A DNA stretch of 64,000 nucleotides from Sediminispirochaeta bajacaliforniensis DSM 16054 (GCF_000378205.1 NZ_KB899408.1:62001-126000), one strand, 5' to 3'; shown: positions 1 through 8,877, counted from the stretch's first letter. Program-made: numbers and translations. The notes: generated from the letters alone by a model not told the origin.

Positions 1-1053
1 ACCCACCATCAGGCCCAATCCCCTTGGGGCGTTCAGAAAGGGGGCAGTCTTTGCCACCTGACGAAGTTCGCTCATGAGCAGGTCTCCGTATTCCGCAGCC
101 CGGGACACAAGGTTTTCCGATTTGATGAAATCAAGTACGGCAAGACCTGCCGTGCATGATACGGGATTTCCTCCGAGGGTGGATGCCGAGGGCTTTGTAA
201 AGGCGTTGGCGATTTCCGGCCTTGCAGCGAAGAATCCGATGGGAAAGCCGTTGCCGAGGGCCTTGGCCCCGGTAATCATGTCCGGCTCCACCGGGTAGTG
301 TTCTATGGCAAACATCTTACCGCTTCTTCCAAAGCCGCTTTGAATCTCGTCGCTGATCAGGAGTACCCCCTGGCGTTTTAATTCGACAGCTATGCGGTCG
401 AAAAAGGATGGGGGAAGCGGTCTGATCCCTCCGTTGCCCTGAATGGGTTCGACGATTAGGGCGGCCGTTTCCGCTCCCTCATTGCGGAGCAGTTCCATCA
501 CCGCCGCCTCATCTGAGGCGAAACTGACGGGTACCTCGTCTACAAAGGGATCGGTTCTCCACATGGGGATTGCCGTTACCCCTGTTGTGAGAAAGGTACG
601 ACCGTGAAGGGATCCCTCCATGGCGATGAATTTTCGTTTCTGGGTAAACAATCGTGCCGCCAGCAGGGCGCTTTCGTTGGCCTCTGATCCGGAATTGCAG
701 AAAAAGCTTCGACTTATAGTTCCCGGAAGTATTTCTGCGAGACGACGGGCAAGCTCGACAACCGGTTGGGTAAGGTAGATGGAGGTGGTATGCTGAAGGG
801 TGTTCAGCTGCTGTATAACACGATTGTTGATCTGCGGATTGCAGTGTCCGCAGCTCATGACCGAAACCCCGGCGAAGAAATCGGTGTAAACCTTGCCGGT
901 GCTGTCGTAGACCTTGGTCCCTGAAGCCTGCACGATTTGGGGCGGCCTTCGGTAGAAATGATAGGAACAGGGAATCAAGTATTCTTGCTTCAACCCGATA
1001 ATCTTTTCCGGACCAAGATACTCACTGTTTTTGTCAGAATTGATATGCGCCAT
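1..1053 (-). CDS. Class-III PLP aminotransferase (C-terminus cut by window edge)
   Basis: A pyridoxal-phosphate aminotransferase of the acetylornithine/4-aminobutyrate/alanine-glyoxylate group, which moves an amino group to a 2-oxoacid in the cytoplasm. Seen: 351 codons are open to the window edge. The N-terminal GHCNP segment and a central CNSGSEANE phosphate-binding segment precede a DEIQSGFGR segment. Lys264 lies in TGAKALGNG and should form the Schiff base. Family members have about 430-450 residues, so roughly 80-100 residues lie outside the window. The ATG at 1053 has AAAGGA just upstream and lies inside the end of the U32 gene (20-bp overlap), so the two are probably translationally coupled. 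Substrate is not determinable; the class is sure, the exact enzyme is not. Confidence 0.9.
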   Translation of the reverse strand, partial: MAHINSDKNSEYLGPEKIIGLKQEYLIPCSYHFYRRPPQIVQASGTKVYDSTGKVYTDFFAGVSVMSCGHCNPQINNRVIQQLNTLQHTTSIYLTQPVVELARRLAEILPGTISRSFFCNSGSEANESALLAARLFTQKRKFIAMEGSLHGRTFLTTGVTAIPMWRTDPFVDEVPVSFASDEAAVMELLRNEGAETAALIVEPIQGNGGIRPLPPSFFDRIAVELKRQGVLLISDEIQSGFGRSGKMFAIEHYPVEPDMITGAKALGNGFPIGFFAARPEIANAFTKPSASTLGGNPVSCTAGLAVLDFIKSENLVSRAAEYGDLLMSELRQVAKTAPFLNAPRGLGLMVG

Positions 1054-2947
1054 AGGTATATCCTTTCGATTGAGTTTGTAATGATTCCAGAATGAGATCT
1101 CCCTTTTCGGGATGATCCATACAGGTGAGGGCGGCTTTCATGATACTGCTTGTCTCTTCCGGCCCATAGGCCTGCAACTCCAACCTCAGCAAGTCGTATC
1201 CCGACTTCATGAAGATATCCGTAAGGGGCATCAGCGTCAGTTCCTTTACCGGTAACAGGTGATAATGGTTCCAGCAATCTCTCTTGATCCGGAGTCTTCC
1301 GGCCTCTGTCTCCAAGAACCAGGAGTCCGCTTTACGACCGCTAACGTCATGATCAAGATACATGACGTCGGGTAATCCGTGATAGATAAGTTCGGCCTCA
1401 CCTGTGCAACCGGCTGCGGCAGCCTGGGTCGGCAAGCGTATCAGGGAAAGGGCGGGCAGCTCTATCGAAGAGGTCCAGCCCTTCGCTCCCGCTTTTTCAT
1501 AAAAGGCGACAGCCTGTGGGTTGTATATATTCATCGAACTGTCACAGGTTAGATGATACTCTTCTCCTTCGAAAAGGCGGAAGAGCCCAAGATTGCTCAA
1601 AAGAAAACCATCGGCCGAAGGCTTTTGGGCAAGATAGGCTCTGAAAAGAGAGAACTGGCTATCTGTTACCATTCTGGGAAAGGCAAGAAAAAGCGTGATG
1701 TCACTCTTTCCGCACTCCTTGCGAAAGCCGTCAAGTTCGGCTAGGGTAAAGGGCATCGCCGGTGCAAAGGGCTCACTCGAGAGGTAGATCCTTCTTATCC
1801 CGCTCCCCGATTTGAGAACACGTCGTCCCTGTTCGATAGAATTGACCCGCACCGATAACCCCGGCTGCTCCGGGGAGGGCTTTAGAGCCCCACGTATTTC
1901 GAGGAGCCGTGCACGGAGTTTTTCGGTTTGTATCGCATCTACCTCCCGCTCCTTTGTCGGGGTACTGAACATCTTTTTTGTAGAGTAGAAATCTCCTGTG
2001 CCTTCTCCCCTTGTATTGATATTCTCCAAACCCGGAACCCCGAAAGCATAGCCTGTGGAAAAATCCCGCTTTTTAAAGGGCTCGACAGCGGAGCTTTTCG
2101 GCCGCATCTGCCCAAGAGGATCGGCAAGAAATGCATCAAGGGCCCTGCCGTAGACATCGACGAGCCCCGTAATAAACTCCTTTGAACGCATCCTTCCTTC
2201 TATTTTAAAGGATACGACTCCGGCATCCAGAAGCTCCCACAGATGGGCGTAGAGGTTCATATCCTTAACCGCAAGAGGGAAAGGATGGCCGGAGGAGGTC
2301 CCTTGTGACTGTGCAGGCTGTGCATAGGGCCATCGACAAGGCTTGAGGCAACGGCCCCTGTTACTCGACATCCCGAAGAGATAGGAGCTGTAGTAGCACA
2401 GTGAGCCATGTGCAACACACATATCACCATGGGTAAAATATTCGAGTTCCACATTTGTCTGCCCGGCTATGGACTTGACCTCGAAGAGCGGCATCTCCCT
2501 GGAGAGCACAACCCGTTTGATGCCATGTGCTTCAAGAACATTAATCATTTCGGTGTTGTGGACATTCATCATCACCGATGCATGGAGTGGTATACTAAGC
2601 TTCAGGCGTTTGATAAGTGAGAGAATCGCCGTGTCCTGAATGATAATGGCATCGGGGTCGATCTCTTCCAGAAAAACCAGATATTCTTCTGCCTCGGCCA
2701 GTTCGCTTTCATCAAGTAAGCTGTTTACCGTGATGTATATGTTTTTACCGGCTTCCCGTGCCAAAAAGACGGCCTCTCTTAATTCTTCCCTGGAAAGGTT
2801 GTAGCCCTTCCGTATCATTCTCATATTCAGCTGACTTCCCCCGCAATAGACGGCATCGCAGGAAGTGTGAATGATTTCCTTGAAAATATCGAAGGTTCCG
2901 GCCGGTGCAAGAAGCTCTATCTGTTTGTTGTTATACACTCTGCTCAT
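1034..2947 (-). CDS. U32-family peptidase / RNA hydroxylation protein (637 aa)
   Basis: A member of the U32 'collagenase-like' family. Characterised relatives (RlhA, TrhP) hydroxylate rRNA or tRNA using an iron-sulfur cluster rather than cutting proteins. Seen: the family opening ELLAPAG near residue 12, the DAVYCGG segment near residue 32, and the cysteine-rich signature (HGDMCVAHGSLCYY, then NRGRCLKPCRW) near residues 173-205. At 637 residues it is longer than TrhP-type proteins and has a C-terminal extension. No clear Shine-Dalgarno precedes the ATG; a TATACT hexamer ends 6 bp before it within the inverted repeat CGGTA-N3-TACCG (2949-2961), so the message could be nearly leaderless. It is the first gene of a pair with the aminotransferase. 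Confidence 0.88.
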   Translation of the reverse strand: MSRVYNNKQIELLAPAGTFDIFKEIIHTSCDAVYCGGSQLNMRMIRKGYNLSREELREAVFLAREAGKNIYITVNSLLDESELAEAEEYLVFLEEIDPDAIIIQDTAILSLIKRLKLSIPLHASVMMNVHNTEMINVLEAHGIKRVVLSREMPLFEVKSIAGQTNVELEYFTHGDMCVAHGSLCYYSSYLFGMSSNRGRCLKPCRWPYAQPAQSQGTSSGHPFPLAVKDMNLYAHLWELLDAGVVSFKIEGRMRSKEFITGLVDVYGRALDAFLADPLGQMRPKSSAVEPFKKRDFSTGYAFGVPGLENINTRGEGTGDFYSTKKMFSTPTKEREVDAIQTEKLRARLLEIRGALKPSPEQPGLSVRVNSIEQGRRVLKSGSGIRRIYLSSEPFAPAMPFTLAELDGFRKECGKSDITLFLAFPRMVTDSQFSLFRAYLAQKPSADGFLLSNLGLFRLFEGEEYHLTCDSSMNIYNPQAVAFYEKAGAKGWTSSIELPALSLIRLPTQAAAAGCTGEAELIYHGLPDVMYLDHDVSGRKADSWFLETEAGRLRIKRDCWNHYHLLPVKELTLMPLTDIFMKSGYDLLRLELQAYGPEETSSIMKAALTCMDHPEKGDLILESLQTQSKGYTYGAYQF

Positions 2948-3057
2948 AGCGGTAGTATACCGAATCGAAGCGGTTTCTTCTTCCCCTCCCTAAGGGAGAG
3001 GCAACCAGCCGACGATAACCGCCCATGTATGGAGAAAAGGCCTGCTTTATCAGTAAC

Positions 3058-3084
3058 GGAGGTATCCGATCGGCGGATACCTCC
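3058..3084 (-). terminator. Perfect 11-bp hairpin after the importer operon
   Basis: GGAGGTATCCG, 5-nt loop, CGGATACCTCC. It sits 21 bp past the last gene of the minus-strand importer operon. The following bases are only weakly T-rich on that strand, so termination is likely but not certain. Confidence 0.5.
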
Positions 3085-3105
3085 TATCTGTTCAATGCAA
3101 TCTGA

Positions 3106-3507
3106 TTATTGTAGCGAGGGCGGTGTAAAGGGGATAATCCACCCTTCGGCGTCCTGGGCCAGAGCCGGGAAGGAGAGCAAAAACATCTCTCCTTTTTCCT
3201 TGATATGAAAACTGAGCTTTTTAGCGGCTATCTCATTGTACTGCTTATCGTAGATGGTAACCGTTGCCTTATGACCTTTCCCCGGAACAAGGACCATATC
3301 ACGATCCCGGGGATAAAGCTCGACAGGCTCGTGATGGTCTATCCGGACCGTTACCATCTCCAGTGCCTGATAGCTGATACCGTCGATCTCCATATCTTTA
3401 TTATCGAGCAGGAGGGTGTAGCCTTTGCCGTTTGTATACAGCAATACGGCAATAAGTACGACTATGATGAGCCCCGCCGAGCGGACGAGAAGTTTTCGTT
3501 TTATCAC
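3106..3507 (-). CDS. Small membrane-anchored accessory protein (DUF6672-like)
   Basis: A 133-residue protein with one N-terminal membrane helix (about residues 9-25, GLIIVVLIAVLLY) and a 100-residue domain rich in beta-type segments, presumably outside the membrane. It starts at a GTG that overlaps the stop of the upstream permease (GTGA) with GGAGG 7 nt upstream; an earlier in-frame ATG at 3585 would place 26 residues inside the permease gene and is less likely. As last gene of an ABC importer operon it is probably an accessory subunit. I recall uncharacterised proteins of this type (DUF6672) beside similar transporters; that name is from memory and the function is unknown. Confidence 0.75.
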   Translation of the reverse strand: MIKRKLLVRSAGLIIVVLIAVLLYTNGKGYTLLLDNKDMEIDGISYQALEMVTVRIDHHEPVELYPRDRDMVLVPGKGHKATVTIYDKQYNEIAAKKLSFHIKEKGEMFLLSFPALAQDAEGWIIPFTPPSLQ

Positions 3508-4655
3508 GCTTCTGCCTCCTCTGTAGGGCTGTCGCCTCCTTGCAGGCCTGCCCTTGCCCGTTCCTGCTCTTTCAGCCGTTTCCATGCGTGCAGTACCAGG
3601 GCTATGGAGATGACACCGTAAGAGATAAATACCCTGAAATACTCACCGAGCATTGCGGAACCGATGAGGTTCTTACCTGCCATGGGACTGACGATGAACA
3701 TCAGGTGGAAAAGAATAACGCCGAGAAAGACGTTTCCGATTTTCGCTTTGCTCACCGTTGCCCCGCCGATAAGAATGGCTGCGATGGAAAACATGCCGAT
3801 CTGCTCATGGCTGTTATAGGTATTCATGGTTCCGATGTTTTGCAGATAAATGACCTGCCCGATCCCCGCCAATACGGTTGAGATGATAATAGCGGTGATT
3901 CTCGTCTTTTCCACGGCGATTCCCGCGGCATCGGCCACGGCCATATCCTGACCGATGGCCCTCATGTCCTGGCCAAGTTTTGTCTTCTTGAACCAGAGGA
4001 TGAAAAGACAAAGCAGGGTTATAAACATGAAGGTTGCAAGCGGAACATTAATGCCAAATATCTTAAGGGGAATGAGATTATCCATTACCTGCCGCACATT
4101 GATCAGGTTTACGGCATTTCTGATACCGTAGCCCCTGCTGAGCACTAAGGCATTACTTCCGATCTTAATGACACTTCCCATGCCGTAGAGGACGATCAGC
4201 TGATAAATGCCGTTTGCAAAGAAAGCAAGAATGAAACTGGTGACCATCTCCCGACCTTTTGCCTTGTTCAGGATTTGTCCCGTGGCATAACCGAAGATAA
4301 GGGACATGGGGATCGAGAGAATCATAGCCAGGAAAAGTCCGTTTAGGCCGATGATGTTCCAATCTGTGACGAAGATCAGGGCGATCTGGCCTGCCATGGC
4401 CCCGAGGGTCATCCCGAAATTGAGCCCCATACCGGCCATAATGGGAATGATCAGGCTCAAAACAAGGAAGCTGTTACGAACCAGTCTGGTTATCAGTTCC
4501 TGGATAAGATATCCTGCGGAGAATCCTGAAGCCGGAATGGCCAGTATACTGATGATAATAAAGAGTGTGGGAACCGGATATTCGGAAATGAGAAGCTTCG
4601 CCTGTTTGAGGAGAGATCCTTTGGGAGCGCTTGTCGTTTTTCTTTCTTTCATCAT
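3504..4655 (-). CDS. ABC importer permease, BPD_transp_2 family (383 aa)
   Basis: Inner-membrane permease of the branched-chain/sugar/nucleoside (BPD_transp_2) type. Seen: eight or more hydrophobic helices, a glycine-rich IMAGMGLNFGMTLGAMAGQ stretch near residue 70, and the cytoplasmic coupling loop GQDMRAIGQD...ADAAGI near residues 229-246, which contacts the ATPase. It follows its sister permease directly (start at 4655, the base after which that gene ends) and overlaps the next gene by 4 bp. Two different permeases of this type with one tandem ATPase and one binding protein form a complete importer. The substrate is unknown; binding proteins of the DUF3798 family have no assigned ligand that I know of. 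Confidence 0.93.
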   Translation of the reverse strand: MMKERKTTSAPKGSLLKQAKLLISEYPVPTLFIIISILAIPASGFSAGYLIQELITRLVRNSFLVLSLIIPIMAGMGLNFGMTLGAMAGQIALIFVTDWNIIGLNGLFLAMILSIPMSLIFGYATGQILNKAKGREMVTSFILAFFANGIYQLIVLYGMGSVIKIGSNALVLSRGYGIRNAVNLINVRQVMDNLIPLKIFGINVPLATFMFITLLCLFILWFKKTKLGQDMRAIGQDMAVADAAGIAVEKTRITAIIISTVLAGIGQVIYLQNIGTMNTYNSHEQIGMFSIAAILIGGATVSKAKIGNVFLGVILFHLMFIVSPMAGKNLIGSAMLGEYFRVFISYGVISIALVLHAWKRLKEQERARAGLQGGDSPTEEAEA

Positions 4656-5705
4656 CTACCCCCTGCTTCCGCTTCGAGTGACTCTGGTGAGAGCGTAGAG
4701 GATCATGCCGTTTGATACGATGATCCTGATTACTTCCGACATATCGGTGTTGATGATGCTGTTCATGACCGACGGCGTCATGGTAAGTATCCCCTGAAAG
4801 AGAAAGGTTCCGATCAGGACATTGTAGATGGATGCCTTATGGACGCTGGCTCCGCCGATGAGGATGGCGGCCACAGCCGGAAATGCCATATAGAAGGGGC
4901 CCATGTAGAGCTGAATGAATCCGAAGCTTTGCTGGTAAACCAGGATGCCGACGCCTCCGAGCCAGGTGGACATCATGACGCTTATGGTCCGCATTTTATC
5001 CACGCTGATGCCGGCTGCCCGTGCATAATCGGGATTGGAACCGACGGCTGTCATCGCGGTACCGGTTTTTGTATGAAAAAAGGCCCAGACAAGAAGACAT
5101 ATTACGGCAAGAAAGAGGATCATGCCTGTGGGAAAAGAAAAGTCCTGTCCGATATGAACGGCAAGGAAGTTATTGAGAACGTGAAGGTAGAATCCCTCGG
5201 TGCTGATGGTGGTACGAAGACCTTCTCCTCCGTAGCCCCACACCATGGTGGGACTTTTGAGCGGCAAAAGAAGCCACATCATGCACATAAATGCGACCGA
5301 GGAAAAGCCGACGTAGGTGGCGATAACCATTTCGTTCCCCTTAACGCGGTTGAGGAGTTTGCCATAACCAAAACCGAACAGCAGGGCAAAGGGGGTTGTA
5401 ATGGCTATAGCCGTCAGAAAAGCGGGAAACCCGGTTATCCCGAGCTCGATGGTGAGGACCGCACCGAGTAGGCCGCTGATAATTCCTAAAGGAAGGCCGA
5501 AGTTGAGGCCGCAGCCCGACTGTACCATGGGAACCATGGCGAGAACCATAACCCCGTTCATGCCGAAACGGATCAGCGTGTCGCTGATAGAGGTCGATAC
5601 CTTGACCTCTACAAAGGGAGCGGCAATAAAAAGGGTAAACAAAAAGATTGCAATAATGATGCGTGGCCATCCGACCCGCTCTATAAATGTTCGTATCGAT
5701 TCCAT
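4656..5705 (-). CDS. ABC importer permease, BPD_transp_2 family (349 aa)
   Basis: First permease of the importer. Seen: multiple membrane helices, the family segment MVQSGCGLNFGLPLGI near residue 60, the FGYGKLLNRVKGNEMV loop near residue 112 (a similar loop occurs in the sister permease) and the coupling loop AVGSNPDYARAAGI near residue 220. The two permeases are diverged paralogues, so the channel is a heterodimer. The gene starts 4 bp after the ATPase gene ends, as expected for a single transcript read from the DUF3798 gene down to the small membrane protein. Confidence 0.93.
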   Translation of the reverse strand: MESIRTFIERVGWPRIIIAIFLFTLFIAAPFVEVKVSTSISDTLIRFGMNGVMVLAMVPMVQSGCGLNFGLPLGIISGLLGAVLTIELGITGFPAFLTAIAITTPFALLFGFGYGKLLNRVKGNEMVIATYVGFSSVAFMCMMWLLLPLKSPTMVWGYGGEGLRTTISTEGFYLHVLNNFLAVHIGQDFSFPTGMILFLAVICLLVWAFFHTKTGTAMTAVGSNPDYARAAGISVDKMRTISVMMSTWLGGVGILVYQQSFGFIQLYMGPFYMAFPAVAAILIGGASVHKASIYNVLIGTFLFQGILTMTPSVMNSIINTDMSEVIRIIVSNGMILYALTRVTRSGSRG

Positions 5706-5709
5706 AGTG

Positions 5710-7311
5710 CTATACCTCGGCTTGTGCGCGTCGACTGCGGCCGATCATCATCAGCCCGAACTCTGTCGATTTCTCGGTAGCCGGCTTGATTCCTCCGATC
5801 CGTCCTTCATCGACAATGGCAATACGGTCGCAGAGGCTCCGAAGCTCTTCGAGCTCCGAAGATACCATGACAACGGTTATTCCGTTTTCCCTGTTGTAGC
5901 GGCGAATGGTGTCGAGAACCAATTTTTTCGCTCCGACATCGATGCCTCTGGTGGGTTCTGATACAAAAAGCAGCTTCGGTTTCACTGCAAAGGCCTTTGC
6001 AAGGCAGACTTTTTGTTGATTCCCACCGGATAATTCCACCGCATGTTGCCATGGGCCTGTACAGCGAATCTGGAGTGACTCTATGTATTCCTGGGCAAGA
6101 TCTTCGATTGCCTTGTCGTCACGCCATTTTATGAGCCCCCCCAGGATCGGTTTGATGAAGCGATCCTGGGTCTGCATTGCCGTAAAGGCAATATTCCAGT
6201 CCAGCGGCTCTTCGAGCAGTAAGCCGACTCCTCGTCTGTCTTCACTGACGAAGCTCATCCCCGCCATCAAAGCCGCGTTGGGATCGTTGAGAACTACCGG
6301 CTTCCCTTCGAATGTAACGATACCGCCGGCTTTGTAGAGGCCCATGATCCCGTTCGGGATGCCGAGTTTTCCCTGACCTGCCAGGCCTCCTATTCCGAAT
6401 ATTTCACCGCTTCGTACCGAAAAGCTCACATCCCGGACCGTTTCTCCCGGCATGTCGACCCAGAGGTGCTTCACCTCCAGGACCGCTTCTTCCTTGAGTT
6501 CCGACTCGCGCGACACCGGTGCATAACCTTCGAGACTTCTGCCTACCATTGCCTCGGCAATCTGTTCGACACTTGTTTCTGTTACATGTTTCTCTTCTAC
6601 GATTTCTCCGTCCCGCAGGATCACGACTTTATCACAAAGGGCGATGATTTCATCCAGCCTGTGGCTGATGAAGATGACTGAAATTCCTCGTTTTGCAAGG
6701 TTGCGTACCGCCGAGATCAGAATTTCGGCCTCCGATTCGGTGAGGACAGCCGTAGGCTCGTCAAGTACCAGAAGTTTAATCTGCTTACGTGCGAGTTCTC
6801 TGGCGATTTCGGTAAATTGTTTGTGTCCGACAGGCATTTCGCTCACAGGCATATCTTCGTCGAGGTCGATTCCCAGAAGCCTGATAGCTTCCAGTGCCCG
6901 TTTTTGCATATCCTCTCTGTCCAGAGTCCTCATCCTGTCGTTAAAGATTTCAACAAGAAAATTGTATCGGGTTGATTCTCGATTAAGCAGAATGTTTTCC
7001 GTTGCGCTGAAGCCGGGAATGAGGCTGAACTCCTGGTGTACCATACCAATTCCCGCCTTGAGGGCGTCAAAAGGGCTCTGGAAGGAAACCTCTTCACCTT
7101 CAAGAAGTATTTTCCCACCGTAGCCACCGGTTTCACGGATGACACCCATTCCGAAGATAATCTTCATCAACGTGGTTTTTCCTGCCCCGTTTTCTCCAAC
7201 CAGCCCGAGGATTTCTCCCCTTTCAAGATTGAAGCTGACATCGGTGAGCACTTGGTTACCGAAAAAATCTTTCGTTATCGAGCGCAGCTCAAGAAGCGGC
7301 GTAGTGTTCAT
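5710..7311 (-). CDS. Tandem-domain ABC ATPase, RbsA/MglA type (533 aa)
   Basis: Energy-coupling ATPase with two fused nucleotide-binding domains. Seen: domain 1 has Walker A GENGAGKTTL, Walker B LLVLDEPTA and the degenerate signature PVGHKQ; domain 2 has a degenerate Walker A (GGLAGQGKLG), a canonical signature LSGGNQQKV and Walker B LLFVSEPTRG. This asymmetry is usual for the RbsA/MglA/NupO group and implies one main hydrolysis site. The start is the ATG at 7311, with AGGAG 7 nt upstream; an earlier in-frame ATG at 7386 lacks such a site. It lies between the binding-protein gene (85 bp upstream) and the permeases (4 bp downstream). Confidence 0.95.
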   Translation of the reverse strand: MNTTPLLELRSITKDFFGNQVLTDVSFNLERGEILGLVGENGAGKTTLMKIIFGMGVIRETGGYGGKILLEGEEVSFQSPFDALKAGIGMVHQEFSLIPGFSATENILLNRESTRYNFLVEIFNDRMRTLDREDMQKRALEAIRLLGIDLDEDMPVSEMPVGHKQFTEIARELARKQIKLLVLDEPTAVLTESEAEILISAVRNLAKRGISVIFISHRLDEIIALCDKVVILRDGEIVEEKHVTETSVEQIAEAMVGRSLEGYAPVSRESELKEEAVLEVKHLWVDMPGETVRDVSFSVRSGEIFGIGGLAGQGKLGIPNGIMGLYKAGGIVTFEGKPVVLNDPNAALMAGMSFVSEDRRGVGLLLEEPLDWNIAFTAMQTQDRFIKPILGGLIKWRDDKAIEDLAQEYIESLQIRCTGPWQHAVELSGGNQQKVCLAKAFAVKPKLLFVSEPTRGIDVGAKKLVLDTIRRYNRENGITVVMVSSELEELRSLCDRIAIVDEGRIGGIKPATEKSTEFGLMMIGRSRRAQAEV

Positions 7312-7396
7312 TGGATTGCTCCTATAGGAAGAAGCGATATCCCGCCGAAGCCGACGAGATATCGCATTGCATTGTTCCACATGCAAGAAAGAGAAC

Positions 7397-8617
7397 TTAC
7401 TTTACTGTAAAGTATTTTTCCGGAACCTTGATATCGGTCGTATGCATGTAACCCCTTCCCATGACGTAGGTGTCCTGGTAGATGAGAACATGGTTTTTGG
7501 CCCGAACCCCGGTGTTTGCGTCGGTGTAAAAGGAACCGTTCCACTGTGCGTCGGGTGTATACTTATTATAAGCACTCATCAGATCGGGGAGACTCGTGAG
7601 CTTGGCATCGCCTTCGATGACGCGCTTTGCCAGTTCGCCGAGGCCTGCGGTCGTCGTATAGCCGTAGGAGTAAGCCCACGTTCCGAAGCGGCCGGCTCCT
7701 CCCTTCTCGACGATGGTCTGTTCAACCTTTTTGAGAATGGCGGGGAAATCACCCTGTTCGGCGGAAAGGTCGATTCCGAGGGCTCCGGGATAACCCATCA
7801 GGGGACTCGGGAGGTCTGCCTCGACGAAGTACCCGCCGTACTCGATCAGCTGCTTAAGCAAAGGTTCGGTATGGGCATCGTTTGTACAGAAAAAGGCGGT
7901 GTCCTTTCCGTATTTATCAACCCAGGCCGGAACTTTTTCAAGAATGAACTGCTGCGCACCCGCAACACCGACGTCGCTGGTCGGATCGGGAGCGGTCTCA
8001 AAGACGAATTTCAGACCGAGATCGTTACAGGCCACTTCCATGATGGCCCGGCGACGTGCCAGGGTCTCATAGCTCATGTGGCGGGGAAAGGAAATGTGGA
8101 CGAAGGTTTTCGCACCCATCTCCTTGGCCGTGTGGATAATGAGGTATCCACGGGCGACAAAGTCGTTGTTTACCGCAAGGTCTGCAGCACTCTCGATAAC
8201 AAGAGGGTCTTCGTGGGCTTCACCTGCGATCAAAAGGATATCGGATCGCTTTTCCTTTACCCGGCGGAAAGCCTCGGTGGTTCCAGGGATGGCCTGGTTA
8301 ACCACGATTGCTTTCATGAGCGGATCATCCGCCAATCCCACGATCTGGGTGATGGTGGTTTCCATTTCCTGCATGAAATTGTCGGGGTAGGTGATGTGCT
8401 GAATCATTCCGCCGTCGGCGACGGCACCGTACTCCTCGATGAGCCGTTCGGCCCCGCGCAGGTCGTCCTCTGACTGGGAAACCGTTCCCGTTACAACGCC
8501 GATATGAAATGCGGCGCCTTCGCTGCCTGTTGCGGCAGCCTGCTCCTGGTTCCCGCCGGCAAATAGCATACCGGTCGCCAGAAGTAAGCAGGCAAGGATA
8601 ATAAGACTTTTCTTCAT
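7397..8617 (-). CDS. DUF3798 substrate-binding protein (406 aa)
   Basis: Periplasmic binding protein of the DUF3798 family. Seen: a signal peptide of about 21 residues ending in MLFAGGNQEQ, which lacks a lipobox cysteine and suits signal peptidase I; the mature part has a type-1 periplasmic-binding appearance (FHIGVVTGTVSQSE, later FFCTNDAHTEPLL). Start: ATG at 8617 with AGGAGAGG directly upstream. It heads an operon with a tandem ATPase and two BPD_transp_2 permeases, which supports a ligand-capture role although the family name is 'unknown function'. The promoter and structured leader upstream suggest control at the RNA level. Ligand unknown; nucleoside, sugar or small cofactor are possible. 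Confidence 0.88.
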   Translation of the reverse strand: MKKSLIILACLLLATGMLFAGGNQEQAAATGSEGAAFHIGVVTGTVSQSEDDLRGAERLIEEYGAVADGGMIQHITYPDNFMQEMETTITQIVGLADDPLMKAIVVNQAIPGTTEAFRRVKEKRSDILLIAGEAHEDPLVIESAADLAVNNDFVARGYLIIHTAKEMGAKTFVHISFPRHMSYETLARRRAIMEVACNDLGLKFVFETAPDPTSDVGVAGAQQFILEKVPAWVDKYGKDTAFFCTNDAHTEPLLKQLIEYGGYFVEADLPSPLMGYPGALGIDLSAEQGDFPAILKKVEQTIVEKGGAGRFGTWAYSYGYTTTAGLGELAKRVIEGDAKLTSLPDLMSAYNKYTPDAQWNGSFYTDANTGVRAKNHVLIYQDTYVMGRGYMHTTDIKVPEKYFTVK

Positions 8618-8649
8618 CCTCTCCTCTCTCCTTTTTCTATTCTTTGATA

Positions 8650-8695
8650 TCTGCGTCGAACCGACGCACCTTCGTAAAACGAAGTAATACGCAGA
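8650..8695 (-). promoter_or_regulatory. Structured 5' leader with mutually exclusive stems
   Basis: Three stems can be drawn in the leader of the DUF3798 gene. Hairpin A pairs TGCGTCG (8652-8658) with CGACGCA (8662-8668) around 3 nt. Hairpin B pairs CTTCGT (8670-8675) with ACGAAG (8679-8684) around 3 nt. A long-range stem pairs TCTGCGT (8650-8656) with ACGCAGA (8689-8695). The long-range stem and hairpin A use the same bases (8652-8656), so only one can form. This is switch- or attenuator-like, but no terminator U-run follows. It ends about 33 nt before the start codon. Confidence 0.5.
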
Positions 8696-8705
8696 CTTAA
8701 GGTTC

Positions 8706-8733
8706 ATTTTACCACGGGAGTAGTGTCCGTCAA
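8706..8733 (-). promoter_or_regulatory. Predicted promoter of the DUF3798 importer operon
   Basis: On the minus strand TTGACG (8728-8733), a 16-bp spacer and TAAAAT (8706-8711) form a good sigma-70-type promoter. Transcription would begin near 8699, just before the structured leader. Confidence 0.55.
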
Positions 8734-8791
8734 GAAAAAGGAGAATATTATGAGCACCGTGGCTATGTGCAGTTTGTCCTTACTTCGTCCC

Positions 8792-8857
8792 AAATTGTAT
8801 GCACTTGTACATTGAGAAATCATTTTTATGCAGATAAAATGAATCAATATACAATTT
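8792..8857. promoter_or_regulatory. Inverted repeat AAATTGTAT / ATACAATTT before the DUF1177 gene
   Basis: AAATTGTAT at 8792-8800 is repeated as its exact complement ATACAATTT at 8849-8857, 48 bp apart, in the AT-rich 160-bp stretch ahead of the DUF1177 gene. The spacing would suit two operator half-regions joined by a loop. The TGTAT/ATACA core also occurs in the palindrome at 22410-22433. No convincing promoter was found between; TTGTAC (8805-8810) is a possible -35 with a poor -10. Confidence 0.35.
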
Positions 8858-8877
8858 TATTTGCAAGGTTGGCAGGA

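Noticed and set aside
7367-8473. 368-codon plus-strand open frame
   Set aside because: Lies opposite the DUF3798 gene, which has a signal peptide, ribosome site and family sequence; the frame has none.
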